From the NCBI GenBank assembly GCA_963758945.1, contig CAVWXY010000010.1:186001-250000 (forward strand): a stretch of DNA of 64,000 nucleotides. Reading direction: 5' to 3'. The position numbers and the translations under genes were made by a program. Positions within the stretch are counted from its first letter, which is position 1. Each line of letters starts with the position of its first letter. This document shows positions 8,340 to 19,652 of the stretch, piece after piece. This stretch comes from VAZQ01 sp963758945. Lineage in GTDB: Bacteria > Pseudomonadota > Alphaproteobacteria > Rhizobiales > Xanthobacteraceae. The notes beneath the pieces were generated by a model. The model did not search any database and was not told the DNA's origin. It worked only from the letters and a program-made list of their open reading frames with translations.

Positions 8340-8512
8340 GGACAGGCCCTAGTGGCGGCACGACAATATCTCAACGCGATTGGCCGGGATTGCGCCAAAA
8401 TCTGCCGGCGAAGGGCAGCTTCCCTCCGGCGAGGCAAGCTCACCGTTCGCCACGCCTGCGCGGTGTCCGGAATTGCATGGCTGGTTCGGCCGCAACATCC
8501 GCGACATGGCCG

Positions 8513-8992
8513 TCAGAACGGAATCTCGTCGTCCATATCGGCGCGTTTGCCGGCACCAGCCAGGGCCGGCTTCCTTTCGCGCGTCGACGGTCCGGCCGCG
8601 CCAAAGTCGCCGGTGTCCTCGGCGCCGACCTCACCACCGCCCACACGGTCGAGCATGGTGAGCTGCGCATTGAAACCTTGGAGCACCACCTCGGTGGTGT
8701 ACTTGTCCTGGCCGGATTGATCCTGCCATTTGCGCGTCTGCAACGAGCCTTCGAGATAGACCTTCGAGCCTTTCTTCAAGTATTGCTCGGCGATCCGGCA
8801 AAGCGGCTCGTTGAAGATCACCACGCGATGCCATTCGGTCTTCTCGCGCCGCTCGCCGGTCGCCTTGTCGCGCCAGCTCTCCGAGGTCGCCACACTCAGA
8901 TTCGCAATCGGCCGGCCATCTTGCGTGCGCCGGATCTCGGGATCTCTGCCGAGATTGCCGATAAGGATCACCTTGTTCACGCTACCGGCCAT
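8513..8992 (-). CDS. ssb: Single-stranded DNA-binding protein
   Basis: A 159-residue SSB. The OB fold opens MAGSVNKVILIGNLGRDPEI and continues through IANLSVATSESWRDK and KTEWHRVVIFNEPLCRIAEQ to GSKVYLEGSLQTRKWQDQSG. A flexible linker rich in Gly/Ala/Glu follows, and the protein ends in the acidic tip DMDDEIPF that recruits repair and replication partners. Length and layout match typical alphaproteobacterial SSB. It is read divergently from uvrA (with a membrane protein between them) and has a LexA-type box 103 bases upstream of its start. Confidence 0.97.
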   Translation of the reverse strand: MAGSVNKVILIGNLGRDPEIRRTQDGRPIANLSVATSESWRDKATGERREKTEWHRVVIFNEPLCRIAEQYLKKGSKVYLEGSLQTRKWQDQSGQDKYTTEVVLQGFNAQLTMLDRVGGGEVGAEDTGDFGAAGPSTRERKPALAGAGKRADMDDEIPF

Positions 8993-9094
8993 AATGCTCT
9001 CCTGCTGTTGTTGCCGTCACCCTAATCCCAAGCCCCGCGCGGAGTCGCTGCTCGCCTCCGGCACATCATCCTTTTCCACAGCGCCGCACGCGAT

Positions 9095-9109
9095 GTTCTC
9101 TGTTTGTTC
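9095..9109 (-). promoter_or_regulatory. LexA (SOS) box upstream of ssb
   Basis: GTTC-TCTGTTT-GTTC: two perfect direct GTTC half-sites with the 7-base spacing of the alphaproteobacterial LexA operator, in the ssb upstream region. Binding is inferred from sequence only. Confidence 0.75.
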
Positions 9110-9157
9110 TAGCAGCCAATAGCGGCAAATGCAATGCTTTCGGCGCTGCTCCTGGCT

Positions 9158-9688
9158 TCAGATGCCCGCGGCTGAGCCCGGCGGCGGCGGGGCCGCGCGC
9201 CGCTGCAGCCACAGAAATATGAAACCCACGACCGGAACCAAGATATCGCTGTAAAAAATGACCCCGGCATTGCCGGGGGCGAAATTGCGCGCGGTGATCA
9301 TCTGATAGACGTGGCCGCCGGCCGCGCCCCACAGAAAACAGGCCGGTGCTACGATGGCCGCGAACCGCATGTCGAAGCTGCCCCTGAAGGCCAGGAACCC
9401 CACTACGGCGAAACCGAGACTGGCGAAGCCCACCTCCAGTTGGAAGGGACTGTCCGCCCATCCGATGAAGCCGGCGGCCATTTTGCCGAAAAACACGTGC
9501 AGGACGAAATTGTAGAGGTTCGCCAATCCGATCGAGAACAGGAGAAAATAGGAGAACAGCGCTTCGACGACCACGGCAGAGGTGCGCGGCCGGTGCGTAT
9601 GCCAGAGCGCGACGGCGGAGGCGAGCAGACCCAACACGAAGAAGGTGAGCGTGAAGTTCCCAAGCACGAACGCGATCACGCCTCGCAT
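9158..9688 (-). CDS. Integral membrane protein, DUF6790-like
   Basis: A 176-residue protein with about five hydrophobic helices, starting MRGVIAFVLGNFTLTFFVLG after AGGAGG at good spacing. Recognisable stretches are LLFSIGLANLYNFVLHVFFG, the GWADSPFQLEVGFASLG loop and CFLWGAAGGHVYQM. The pattern resembles proteins annotated DUF6790, of unknown function, but I hold that name loosely. It is inserted between ssb and uvrA on the minus strand. The C-terminal tail is Pro/Ala-rich. Confidence 0.7.
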   Translation of the reverse strand: MRGVIAFVLGNFTLTFFVLGLLASAVALWHTHRPRTSAVVVEALFSYFLLFSIGLANLYNFVLHVFFGKMAAGFIGWADSPFQLEVGFASLGFAVVGFLAFRGSFDMRFAAIVAPACFLWGAAGGHVYQMITARNFAPGNAGVIFYSDILVPVVGFIFLWLQRRAAPPPPGSAAGI

Positions 9689-9812
9689 TGATGCTCCTCC
9701 TGACCTAGGTTCCGACCCGTGGGCGTGAAGCTGTCACCCGGCCGGACGTGTTGTCCACAGGCGCGCAGTCGGAATAGCGACCGTTCCCCCGGCGGGCTGG
9801 CGAAAGGCCCTC

Positions 9813-9827
9813 GTTCTCACTACGTTC
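9813..9827 (+). promoter_or_regulatory. LexA (SOS) box upstream of uvrA
   Basis: GTTC-TCACTAC-GTTC: perfect half-sites with 7-base spacing, 69 bases before the uvrA start codon. SOS control of uvrA through such boxes is known in alphaproteobacteria. Confidence 0.82.
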
Positions 9828-9895
9828 CTTGCAGTCCGCGCGCAGCTGCGTGGGGCTTTCTCGATCTCGCCGAGCTGATCGCGCCGACGGACCCG

Positions 9896-12868
<2,973 letters not shown>

Positions 12869-12931
12869 CCGCTGGAATGAACGGCAAGCTGTGCTAGGTT
12901 TGCTCCGGGGGAAACTGGGGCCGCCGCCTGC

Positions 12932-13246
12932 ATGACCGCCGACTTGACCAAGGAAGAATTCGCCGAGCTCGAAGCCCGCGTGCGCGTCATCGACCGGGAG
13001 GTCGAGGGCGAAAAGCTGGTCACGCGCCACATCCTCGAGCAGACCCGACGCAACGGCGACGAGCTGGCAGCGATCAAGTCCCGCCTCGATCGCGTCGAGG
13101 AGAGGCTCGACGGCGTCGATCTGAAAGGCCTGGTGCGCAAGGTCGACGGGCTCGATCGCAAGGTCGACGATTTGACCAGAAGCTTCGCGAATATCGTCGG
13201 CGAAGTCATGCGGGAGGTCCTGCGCGAGCGCAACGGCCAGGGCTGA
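12932..13246 (+). CDS. Coiled-coil hypothetical protein
   Basis: A 104-residue, highly charged protein, MTADLTKEEFAELEARVRVI onward, with heptad-like repeats (KSRLDRVEERLDGVDLKGL, VRKVDGLDRKVDDL) indicating a helical coiled coil. It has no signal peptide or membrane segment. It lies 63 bases after uvrA on the same strand and may be cotranscribed. The family is not recognised; proteins of this look often act as small dimeric or trimeric scaffolds. Confidence 0.65.
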   Translation: MTADLTKEEFAELEARVRVIDREVEGEKLVTRHILEQTRRNGDELAAIKSRLDRVEERLDGVDLKGLVRKVDGLDRKVDDLTRSFANIVGEVMREVLRERNGQG

Positions 13247-13274
13247 ATCTGCTTCAAATGCGCCGCTGATGCAG

Positions 13275-13733
13275 TCAAATCCGCGGCAGCGGCCGCTTCG
13301 CTTTCGCGGTGGAGGGCACCTTCACCAAGGCCTCGCCGTCGAGCACGATCTCGTCGCCGACCTTGCAGGTGCAGGTGAGCCGCGCGCGCTGGCGCTCGGG
13401 AATGAGTTCCGCCACCGCCACCGTCACGTCCACGCGGTCGCCGATCTTGACCGGCGCGCGGAAATTGAGCGTCTGCGAGATGTAGACGGCGCCCGGGCCG
13501 GGCAGCCGCGTGCCCAGCACCGCCGAGATCAGGCTCGCGGTGTAGAGGCCGTGCGCGATCCTTTTCCCGAACTGGGTCTTGGCGGCGAAATGCTCGGAGA
13601 GGTGGATGGGATTGCGGTCGCCGGTCAGCTGGGCAAATCCCACCACGTCGGAGGATGCGATGGTCTTTGACAGGGTCTCGGCCATGCCGACCGAGAGGTC
13701 TTCGAAATAAAGGATGCGCAGCGTCAGGACCAT
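13275..13733 (-). CDS. MaoC-like hydratase, (R)-specific enoyl-CoA hydratase type
   Basis: A 152-residue hot-dog-fold protein. The hydratase-2 signature is clear: FAQLTGDRNPIHLSEHFAAK supplies the catalytic Asp and His pair, followed by KRIAHGLYTASLISAVLGTR. Family members such as PhaJ convert trans-2-enoyl-CoA to (R)-3-hydroxyacyl-CoA for polyhydroxyalkanoate synthesis or take part in acyl-CoA degradation. The longer frame upstream to 14522 runs antisense to the next gene and is ignored. The start MVLTLRILYFEDL is approximate, since a start a few residues later is possible. Confidence 0.88.
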   Translation of the reverse strand: MVLTLRILYFEDLSVGMAETLSKTIASSDVVGFAQLTGDRNPIHLSEHFAAKTQFGKRIAHGLYTASLISAVLGTRLPGPGAVYISQTLNFRAPVKIGDRVDVTVAVAELIPERQRARLTCTCKVGDEIVLDGEALVKVPSTAKAKRPLPRI

Positions 13734-13792
13734 CGAAGCCAAGCGTAGCCCGGATTTCGCGGATGCTCCATCCGAGCTATGTGCCCTTCCTA

Positions 13793-14377
13793 TTACTTCT
13801 CTCCGAGCCATGCGTTGGGCAGGAAGTAGATCACCGCAACGGTGAACGCGAGCGCCAGCGTAATCGCGGGATGTACGTAGGCGAGCGGAATGGAAATGGC
13901 ATAGAGCGTGAGCGAGACGTAGTTCTTGCGCATCGCCCGCTTGGTCAGCCGCGCGAAACTCGCCTCGTCCGTCAATTGCGTCATCACGCACCAGCGCACG
14001 GGAACGAATGCCAGGCCGGCGAGCAGCAACGTCGCCACGTACAGCGCGGTCGGGAACGGGGCAAAATCGTTTTCGCCCATAAAGGCGGTCGCGAAGGGAA
14101 TGAGCGACAGGCAGAACAGCAATGCGTTGTTGCTCCACAGCAGTCCGGTGCTGGCATGGTGCGCAAGATGCAAGAGGCTGTGGTGATTCACCCAGTAGAT
14201 CGCGACGACCAGAAAGCTCAGAAGATAGCTCAGGAACACGGGCCAGACGGCGAGCAGCGCCGGCGCGTCGGCCCCGTGCGGCACCTTCAGCTCCAACACC
14301 ATGATGGTGATGATGATGGCGATGACGCCATCGGAAAAAGCCTCGAGCCGCGCTTTGCTCATGGGCTGCTTGGGCAT
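13793..14377 (-). CDS. TMEM175-family (DUF1211) potassium-channel-like protein
   Basis: A six-helix membrane protein of about 194 residues starting MPKQPMSKARLEAFSDGVIA. The R-x-x-x-F-S-D motif at the start of helix 1 (RLEAFSDG) is the hallmark of bacterial TMEM175 proteins, which form potassium-selective channels as tetramers. Further typical features are IYWVNHHSLLHLAHH and the end of helix 6 followed by a short basic tail. There is no clear ribosome binding site; M12 (MSKARLEAF) is an alternative start. It lies just upstream of the MaoC gene on the same strand. Confidence 0.82.
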   Translation of the reverse strand: MPKQPMSKARLEAFSDGVIAIIITIMVLELKVPHGADAPALLAVWPVFLSYLLSFLVVAIYWVNHHSLLHLAHHASTGLLWSNNALLFCLSLIPFATAFMGENDFAPFPTALYVATLLLAGLAFVPVRWCVMTQLTDEASFARLTKRAMRKNYVSLTLYAISIPLAYVHPAITLALAFTVAVIYFLPNAWLGEK

Positions 14378-14553
14378 GCCGCGATCGTGCGGCAAGCCCG
14401 CGCAGGGGGCAAGAGATCACCGCGCAGCGGCGCTGCAGCCGCCTATCCCGAACGGTACCGGCGTCGCTCCCGGCAACGCCGACTTCTAGCTTGTGCCCGC
14501 GCCACGCGTACGCGCGCGGCACGTTCGGCGCCGTTGCCTACGTCGCGGCCGGC

Positions 14554-15171
14554 TCACGCCGCGGCGAGCGCCTTATCCTGCGCCTCGGCACGCTGCAGCG
14601 CTGGCCGCTGCGCCAGTCGGCCGACATAGGGCATGAATTCGGGGCGCTCGGGTAGAAGCTTGAACATCATTCCCCAGCGCAGGGTGGAGCCGATGATCAC
14701 GTCGGCGGCGGTGAACTGCTCGCCCATGAGGTGGGCTCCCTTGGCGACCGCCTTGGCGACGACGTCCACCACCGTGTCGAAATCGCCGTAGCCCAGCATG
14801 CCGCGCCGCGGCTCTTCCTTGCGCGGGAAGGCGCGATCCGTCATCGCCGGCTCGATGCAGCTCGGACCGAAGAACAGCCACTTGAGATAGATGCCGCGGC
14901 GGGGATCGCCGATCGGCACGTTGAGCCTGGCGCGCGGAAATTCGTCGGCGAGATAGGCACAGATCGCCGCCGCCTCGGTGATCACCACGTCGCCGTGCTT
15001 GAGCGCCGGCACCTTGCCCATCGGGTTCACGGCGAGGTAATCGGGTGCGCGGTTGTCGCCCTTGCTCAAGCTCAGCAGATGGATGTCGTAGGGCTCGCCC
15101 ACCTCTTCCAGCATCCAACGCGTGATCGAGGAGCGCGACGGGGCGGCGTGATAGAGCGTAAGCTTCGCCAT
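14554..15171 (-). CDS. Glutathione S-transferase family protein
   Basis: A 205-residue cytosolic GST. The N-terminal thioredoxin-like domain starts MAKLTLYHAAPSRSSITRWM and contains the cis-proline loop GKVPALKHGDVVITEAAAIC with the glutathione-binding E-A/S step. An all-helical C-terminal domain follows, with the N-capping-like segment FTAADVIIGSTLRW. It is preceded by GGAGTCCCGC. The substrate is unknown. It is divergently arranged with the alpha/beta hydrolase gene, sharing about 100 bases of intergenic DNA. Confidence 0.88.
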   Translation of the reverse strand: MAKLTLYHAAPSRSSITRWMLEEVGEPYDIHLLSLSKGDNRAPDYLAVNPMGKVPALKHGDVVITEAAAICAYLADEFPRARLNVPIGDPRRGIYLKWLFFGPSCIEPAMTDRAFPRKEEPRRGMLGYGDFDTVVDVVAKAVAKGAHLMGEQFTAADVIIGSTLRWGMMFKLLPERPEFMPYVGRLAQRPALQRAEAQDKALAAA

Positions 15172-15271
15172 GCGGGACTCCGTTGTTGGATGATGGCGAG
15201 CGATAGCTCAGAATAATGTCGGTTCTGCGAAATTGCGCCGCGGGGGGGTGCGCCCACAAGACGAGCGTGAG

Positions 15272-16135
15272 ATGCGCGACGCCAGAAACGCACGGGCCGC
15301 AATCATGATCTTGTCCTGTCTTCTCGGCGCGACGCCGGTCGCCGCGGAGCCGATCCCGATCGCAAACGGCCGGCAGACGATTGACGTCGACGGCACGCGC
15401 CTCGTGCTCTTCACCTACCGGCCGTCGTGCCCGGACCCCTCGTTGCTGCTGGTCTTTCACGGCGTCTCCCGCAACGCCGCCGCGTACCGTGACGACGCCC
15501 GTGTGCTCGCGGACCGCGATTGCCTGCTGGTGGTCGCGCCGCTGTTCGATAAGCGCGCCTTTCCCCCCTGGCGCTACCAGCGCGGCGGCATCGTCAAGGA
15601 CGGAACGGTCCAGAGCCCGGACCAGTGGACCGGCGGGCTGGTACCGGCGCTCGTCGATCGCGTGCGCCGGCAGGAGGGCAAGCCCCTCCCCTATTCGCTT
15701 CTCGGTCACTCGGCCGGCGCCCAGTTCCTCGATCGCCTCGCCGCCTTCGTCGCGACCGAGGCGGGGCGTATCGTCGTCGCCAATCCCGGAAGCTATGTGT
15801 TTCCGAGCCTGGAGACCGCCGCGCCCTATGGCCTTGGCAAGGTCTACGCGGACACCGACGGCGAGGCCGCGTTGCGGCGCTATCTGGCGCAGCCGCTCAC
15901 CGTCTATCTGGGCAACGGCGACACCCGCGAAAACGAGAGGGATGACAGCCCCGACGCGCAAGCGCAAGGCGCATCCCGCCATCAGCGCGGAGTGAACGCG
16001 TTCAACGCGGGAAGAGCATTGGCGCAGACCCGCGGCTGGACTTTCAAATGGCGACTGATCGAATTGCCCGGCGTCGGCCACAACGCGAGAAGGATGTTCG
16101 CCGCACCACAGGCGTCGGCTGCCCTGTCCCCGTGA
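15272..16135 (+). CDS. Secreted alpha/beta hydrolase (PHB-depolymerase/esterase-like)
   Basis: A 287-residue protein from MRDARNARAAIMILSCLLG, with a signal peptide ending near PVAAE. The mature part has the fold's first strand and oxyanion segment LLLVFHGVSRNAAAYRDDA, the nucleophile elbow YSLLGHSAGAQFLDRLAAF (Ser in G-H-S-A-G) and a C-terminal histidine in ELPGVGHNARRMF. These complete a Ser-Asp-His triad in an exported esterase-like enzyme. Its natural substrate cannot be told. A longer start at 15233 is less likely because it would add a basic non-hydrophobic tail before the signal. Confidence 0.8.
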   Translation: MRDARNARAAIMILSCLLGATPVAAEPIPIANGRQTIDVDGTRLVLFTYRPSCPDPSLLLVFHGVSRNAAAYRDDARVLADRDCLLVVAPLFDKRAFPPWRYQRGGIVKDGTVQSPDQWTGGLVPALVDRVRRQEGKPLPYSLLGHSAGAQFLDRLAAFVATEAGRIVVANPGSYVFPSLETAAPYGLGKVYADTDGEAALRRYLAQPLTVYLGNGDTRENERDDSPDAQAQGASRHQRGVNAFNAGRALAQTRGWTFKWRLIELPGVGHNARRMFAAPQASAALSP

Positions 16136-16236
16136 TCGCCAGCGGCGGACAGGCCGAGCGCGTTCCTACAACGGCGCAACCGACACCCGGCATCTGCGCT
16201 TTCGCGCCGAATCCGCGGCGAACGACCGCGGGTTCG

Positions 16237-16614
16237 CTATTGCCCGTGCTGCGCGAGCTCCTTCTCGCCCAACTTCCAATCCTGCCAGAGCTCCGCCACC
16301 GCCAGCAGCGCCACCAGCGCGCCGAGGGCAAAATGCCAATACCGGAGCGTTCCGGCGTCGCCATAGCCGAAGACGAACGGCGACACGATCAACCACAGCC
16401 CGCACGCGATTTCGCCAACCTCTTCCCAACGTTGCAGGCCGGCGAGCTCCAATGCCGCAAGCCCGATCACGAGCGCTCCGACGATGACCGCGTTCCAGTT
16501 CACGGCTACATCGCCCTGCTCGCTGGCGAGCCAAGGCGATATTCCGATCAGCACGCCGAGCACCATGCTGACCCAGTCTTCCCAAGTGCGGTGAACGCCG
16601 AATATGTCTGCCAT
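16237..16614 (-). CDS. SPW-repeat membrane protein
   Basis: A 125-residue inner-membrane protein with four hydrophobic helices and two copies of the S-P-W type motif: VLIGISPWLASEQ and LIVSPFVFGYGDAG. It begins MADIFGVHRTWEDWVSMVLG after GGGAGGAATCC. Proteins of the SPW-repeat family are short membrane proteins of unknown role, often near stress genes. It stands alone between the esterase and the serine hydrolase. Confidence 0.85.
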   Translation of the reverse strand: MADIFGVHRTWEDWVSMVLGVLIGISPWLASEQGDVAVNWNAVIVGALVIGLAALELAGLQRWEEVGEIACGLWLIVSPFVFGYGDAGTLRYWHFALGALVALLAVAELWQDWKLGEKELAQHGQ

Positions 16615-16860
16615 GGATTCCTCCCGAGCAAAGAGGCACCCTCAGCGGCAGTCCTCATGCCCACGCAGTCCGACCGGCGGGCAGGCCAACCAAGCCGTAT
16701 TGGGGCGCTATTAGACTAAAGTAGGGGGCGGGCCGGGCCGTTGGCAATCCCAGGGTCCGGGCGGATGGAATTCGTGAGGCTTGGAAACAACTTAGGTCGT
16801 CGCCAGCAAATCGACGTGTTTTCCGGCCACACCCGAAGCGCAGCACCCGGCAGGACGATC

Positions 16861-17988
16861 ATGCGATTCGCAACGGTGGCTTCGATCCTGTTCCTGTTGG
16901 CCGGCTCGGCTCCGGGCGCCGGCAGTGAGATCGAGGGCATCGTCGCCCGCGAGGTCGCGTCGATCGTGCCGTCCGACGGCGCCGGCGGCGTTGCGGTGGC
17001 GCTGCGCGTCGACGGCAGGACCTCGTTCCTCAATTACGGCCGGGCGGATCGCGCCGGCGAACGACCGATCACCGCCGATACGCTGTTCAATCTCGCCTCG
17101 CTGCGCAAACTGTTCGAGACGACGTTGCTGGCGCAGGCGGTGCGGAAAGGCGAACTCAGGCTCGACGATCCGGCCGCCAAATACGTCACTGAGCTGCAGC
17201 AAGGCGGCGACATCCGCCGCGTCACCCTCGGTCAGCTCGCGACGCACACATCCGGCCTGCTGCTGCCGCAGGATCACCCGCCCTGGCCGGACTGGGGTTA
17301 CACGCTGCCCGAATTCATCCGCACGCTGAACGCCTGGACCGCGGAGAAGGCTCCCGGTCGGCAGCATCTCTACACCCATGCGGGCTTCATCCTGCTGCAG
17401 CTCGCGCTCGAGCGCCGATACGGCGCGCCGATCGACGAGTTGATCGAGCGGCATTTGCTGCAGCCGCTGGGCATGACCTCAACGGTGTTGGCGCGTGGCG
17501 ACGACGGTCCGCGCGGATCCCTTCCGGACGAGCTCAAAGGCCGCGCAGTGCAGGGCTACAGCGACAGCAGCGAACCGATCGGCGCTCCCGGGGATCAGAC
17601 CGGCTATTACCACTGGGCGGGTACAGGCCAGATGTACTCCTCGGCGCGCGACATGGCGATCTTTCTCGCCGCGAACCTCAGCGAATTGCCGGTCGAGCGG
17701 TCGCTGCGCGAGGCGATGGCGTTGGCGCACCACGGCGTTCTGCGCATCGGCCCACACAACCGGCAGGCCTTGGCTTGGGAAACGATCTCGGGCGGAGCAC
17801 CGACCATCGTCGAAAAATACGGCGGCCTCAACAATGCGTCGGCCTATATCGGGATGGTGCCGAGCCGGAAGCTCGGCATCGTGATCCTCGGCAACCGGGG
17901 CAACCAATATCCCAACGAAGCCGGCCGGCGGGTTCTGCTCGAACTCGCCGCCCGCGAAGGCTCGCAGCAACACGCCGGATCGCACTGA
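16861..17988 (+). CDS. Serine hydrolase, class C beta-lactamase/CubicO family
   Basis: A 375-residue exported protein with signal peptide MRFATVASILFLLAGSAPGA. The penicillin-binding fold is marked by the nucleophile motif S-L-R-K in FNLASLRKLFETTLL, the second motif as Y-T-H (QHLYTHAGFILLQLAL) where Y-S-N or Y-A-N is usual, and the third box replaced by EKYGGLNNASAYIG. Family members include AmpC beta-lactamases, D-aminopeptidases and esterases. The unusual second and third motifs mean beta-lactamase activity should not be assumed. The start at 16861 fits the signal peptide and a GGCAGGACGATC spacer. Confidence 0.85.
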   Translation: MRFATVASILFLLAGSAPGAGSEIEGIVAREVASIVPSDGAGGVAVALRVDGRTSFLNYGRADRAGERPITADTLFNLASLRKLFETTLLAQAVRKGELRLDDPAAKYVTELQQGGDIRRVTLGQLATHTSGLLLPQDHPPWPDWGYTLPEFIRTLNAWTAEKAPGRQHLYTHAGFILLQLALERRYGAPIDELIERHLLQPLGMTSTVLARGDDGPRGSLPDELKGRAVQGYSDSSEPIGAPGDQTGYYHWAGTGQMYSSARDMAIFLAANLSELPVERSLREAMALAHHGVLRIGPHNRQALAWETISGGAPTIVEKYGGLNNASAYIGMVPSRKLGIVILGNRGNQYPNEAGRRVLLELAAREGSQQHAGSH

Positions 17989-18012
17989 CGAGCAGGCAGG
18001 CCGGCACCGCCC

Positions 18013-18252
18013 TCATCGCGGCGCGTCCGGATGCGGCGGCTCTTGCTCGAGGACGCGCAACCTGCGCACGGTCAGCTCGTCGACCTCGAGCGCGTGAAAG
18101 CGCGCCCTCTTCACCGTGAAGCGGCCGACCGCGAGTCGGCCGATCGCCAGCGCGCCGACCGCAAGCGCGCCGAAGGCAGCGGCGCCGATCGCAAGCGCGA
18201 TCATGCTGGTGGCAGGAGTGGCTTCAGGCCGGCGAATGATCCCACGCGGCAT
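18013..18252 (-). CDS. Small protein with A-(V/I)-G repeats
   Basis: A 79-residue protein MPRGIIRRPEATPATSMIAL followed by a run of five-residue-like repeats (GALAVGALAIGRLAVGRFTV) and a charged C-terminal part with ARFHALEVDELTVRRLRVLE. The repeats resemble a short right-handed beta-helix or glycine-zipper membrane segment that passes into a polar tail. I recall similar proteins in Rhizobiales annotated as hypothetical. The function is unknown. It is convergent with the serine hydrolase gene, 24 bases away. Confidence 0.6.
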   Translation of the reverse strand: MPRGIIRRPEATPATSMIALAIGAAAFGALAVGALAIGRLAVGRFTVKRARFHALEVDELTVRRLRVLEQEPPHPDAPR

Positions 18253-18362
18253 CGGCGACCTCCGTCAGGCCATGCTTGCGGCATTAGGCCGTTGCACTTC
18301 CGGTTTGTCCATCGGTGCAGTCATGTATCATCCCGGTGCAAGAAAAACGCTCCCCAAGGAGA

Positions 18363-18479
18363 TATCAGAACGGCGGCGAGGTGATCGACTTGGCGCCTGA
18401 GCAGCTCAAGCCGTTCATCGCGTCCGAATGCGCCAAATGGCTCAAGATCATCCGGGAAGCCCGTATACGACTTGATTGA
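18363..18479 (+). pseudogene. C-terminal remnant of a Bug/TctC receptor gene
   Basis: One frame reads YQNGGEVIDLAPEQLKPF followed by IASECAKWLKIIREARIRLD and a stop. This matches the last 35-40 residues of tripartite tricarboxylate transporter receptors, which end in ...W.KVI..AGIK.D. No upstream start or body of the gene remains. It lies in the otherwise gene-free stretch 18253-18629. Confidence 0.6.
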
Positions 18480-18629
18480 GCCGGCTTGCGGGGGGCGGGG
18501 CGCCCCCGCTACCGGGGTTGTACCGGAGGAATTCGTTGTTGTAGCGTTGGAGCGCCCCCGAGGTCGCGGCAGCGACGTGACCCGCACGGAACTGGCGTCG
18601 CGGCCCGTGGTTTCGCGGGAGGTATGACG

Positions 18630-19559
18630 ATGGCGCAGCTACATGTTCTCATGGGCGGGGAGTCGATGCGCGCCCGGCCGGTGGTTCGCAAAATCGCCTT
18701 GGCCGATCTCAGGGACGCGCTCAAACGGGGCGTCGACGACTTTTCGGCGATGCCGACATATGCCGTGCTCCTTTGCCTCATCTATCCGATCGTCGGGTTG
18801 ATCCTGGCCCGGTTGACCTTGGGCTACGCCATCCTGCCACTCTTGTTTCCGCTCGCCGCCGGGTTTGCGCTGGTCGGGCCGTTCGCAGCCATCGGGTATT
18901 ATGAGCTGAGCCGGCGCCGCGAGCAGGGTCTTGCCGTTTCGTGGCAAGATGCCTTCGATGTGCTGCACTCGCCGTCGCGCGGCGCGATCGCGGTGCTGGC
19001 GCTGATGCTGCTGGTAATCTTCGCGGCCTGGATTGCGGCCGCGCAGGCGATCTACATTGCGTATTTCGGCTACGAGCCGGCGGCCGAGATCCCGCATTTC
19101 TTCCGACAGGTCTTCACCACGCCCGCCGGCTGGAGGCTCATCGTCGTCGGCAACCTGGTGGGATTCCTGTTCGCCGTCATGGTCTTGATCATCAGCGTCA
19201 TCTCGTTTCCGCTGCTGCTCGACCGCGACGTCGGCGCGGTCGAAGCGGTGCTGACCTCGTTGCGCGTGGTCGCCGTCAATCCACTGATCATGGCGGTGTG
19301 GGGGTTGATCGTGGCCGCCCTCCTGTTGATCGGCTCGTTGCCGTTGTTCTTCGGCCTGGCGGTGGTCGTGCCCGTGCTGGGACATTCGACCTGGCATCTC
19401 TATCGCAAGGTGGTCGAGCCGGATCCTAGACCTCGCCAGGAACTCCCGCGTCCCCCGACCAGGCGTCATTATGCCGCGCAGTTTCCGGCCTCTCTCTTCG
19501 CCGGCGAGGACGAGCCGAATGTGGACGATCGTGGCGACGGCGCCGACCGAAAGGGCTGA
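18630..19559 (+). CDS. DUF2189 integral membrane protein
   Basis: A 309-residue protein with about six transmembrane helices. It starts MAQLHVLMGGESMRARPVVR; the ATG at 18630 is chosen because GGGAGG ends 7 bases before it, rather than the ATG two codons upstream. The core has the DUF2189 pattern: ALKRGVDDFSAMPTYAVLLC, GLILARLTLGYAILPLLFPL, GFALVGPFAAIGYYELSRRR and, near the end, VVVPVLGHSTWHLYRKVVEP. The family is of unknown function, often linked with cytochrome oxidase gene regions. The tail after residue 275 is polar and disordered-looking. Confidence 0.85.
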   Translation: MAQLHVLMGGESMRARPVVRKIALADLRDALKRGVDDFSAMPTYAVLLCLIYPIVGLILARLTLGYAILPLLFPLAAGFALVGPFAAIGYYELSRRREQGLAVSWQDAFDVLHSPSRGAIAVLALMLLVIFAAWIAAAQAIYIAYFGYEPAAEIPHFFRQVFTTPAGWRLIVVGNLVGFLFAVMVLIISVISFPLLLDRDVGAVEAVLTSLRVVAVNPLIMAVWGLIVAALLLIGSLPLFFGLAVVVPVLGHSTWHLYRKVVEPDPRPRQELPRPPTRRHYAAQFPASLFAGEDEPNVDDRGDGADRKG

Positions 19560-19652
19560 GCGGTCGCCGCGCGCCGACACGCGATATTCGCACACGATGG
19601 GACGGCCCCGAAATCGGCCGCGGCTAACAAGCGAGAGCGCACGGGCAAGACC

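Larger units (their letters stand above)
7509..8349 (+). mobile_element. IS5-family (IS427-like) insertion sequence, complete
   Basis: An 841-bp element with terminal inverted repeats GGGCCTGTC-TTCAGTTG on the left and the matching CAACTGAGGACAGGCCC on the right. It is flanked by TA at 7507-7508 and 8350-8351 inside a CTAG target, as expected for the IS427 group. It carries two overlapping frames joined by an A8 slippery run. The element looks intact and could be active. A second, gutted copy lies at 45181-46920. Confidence 0.92.
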
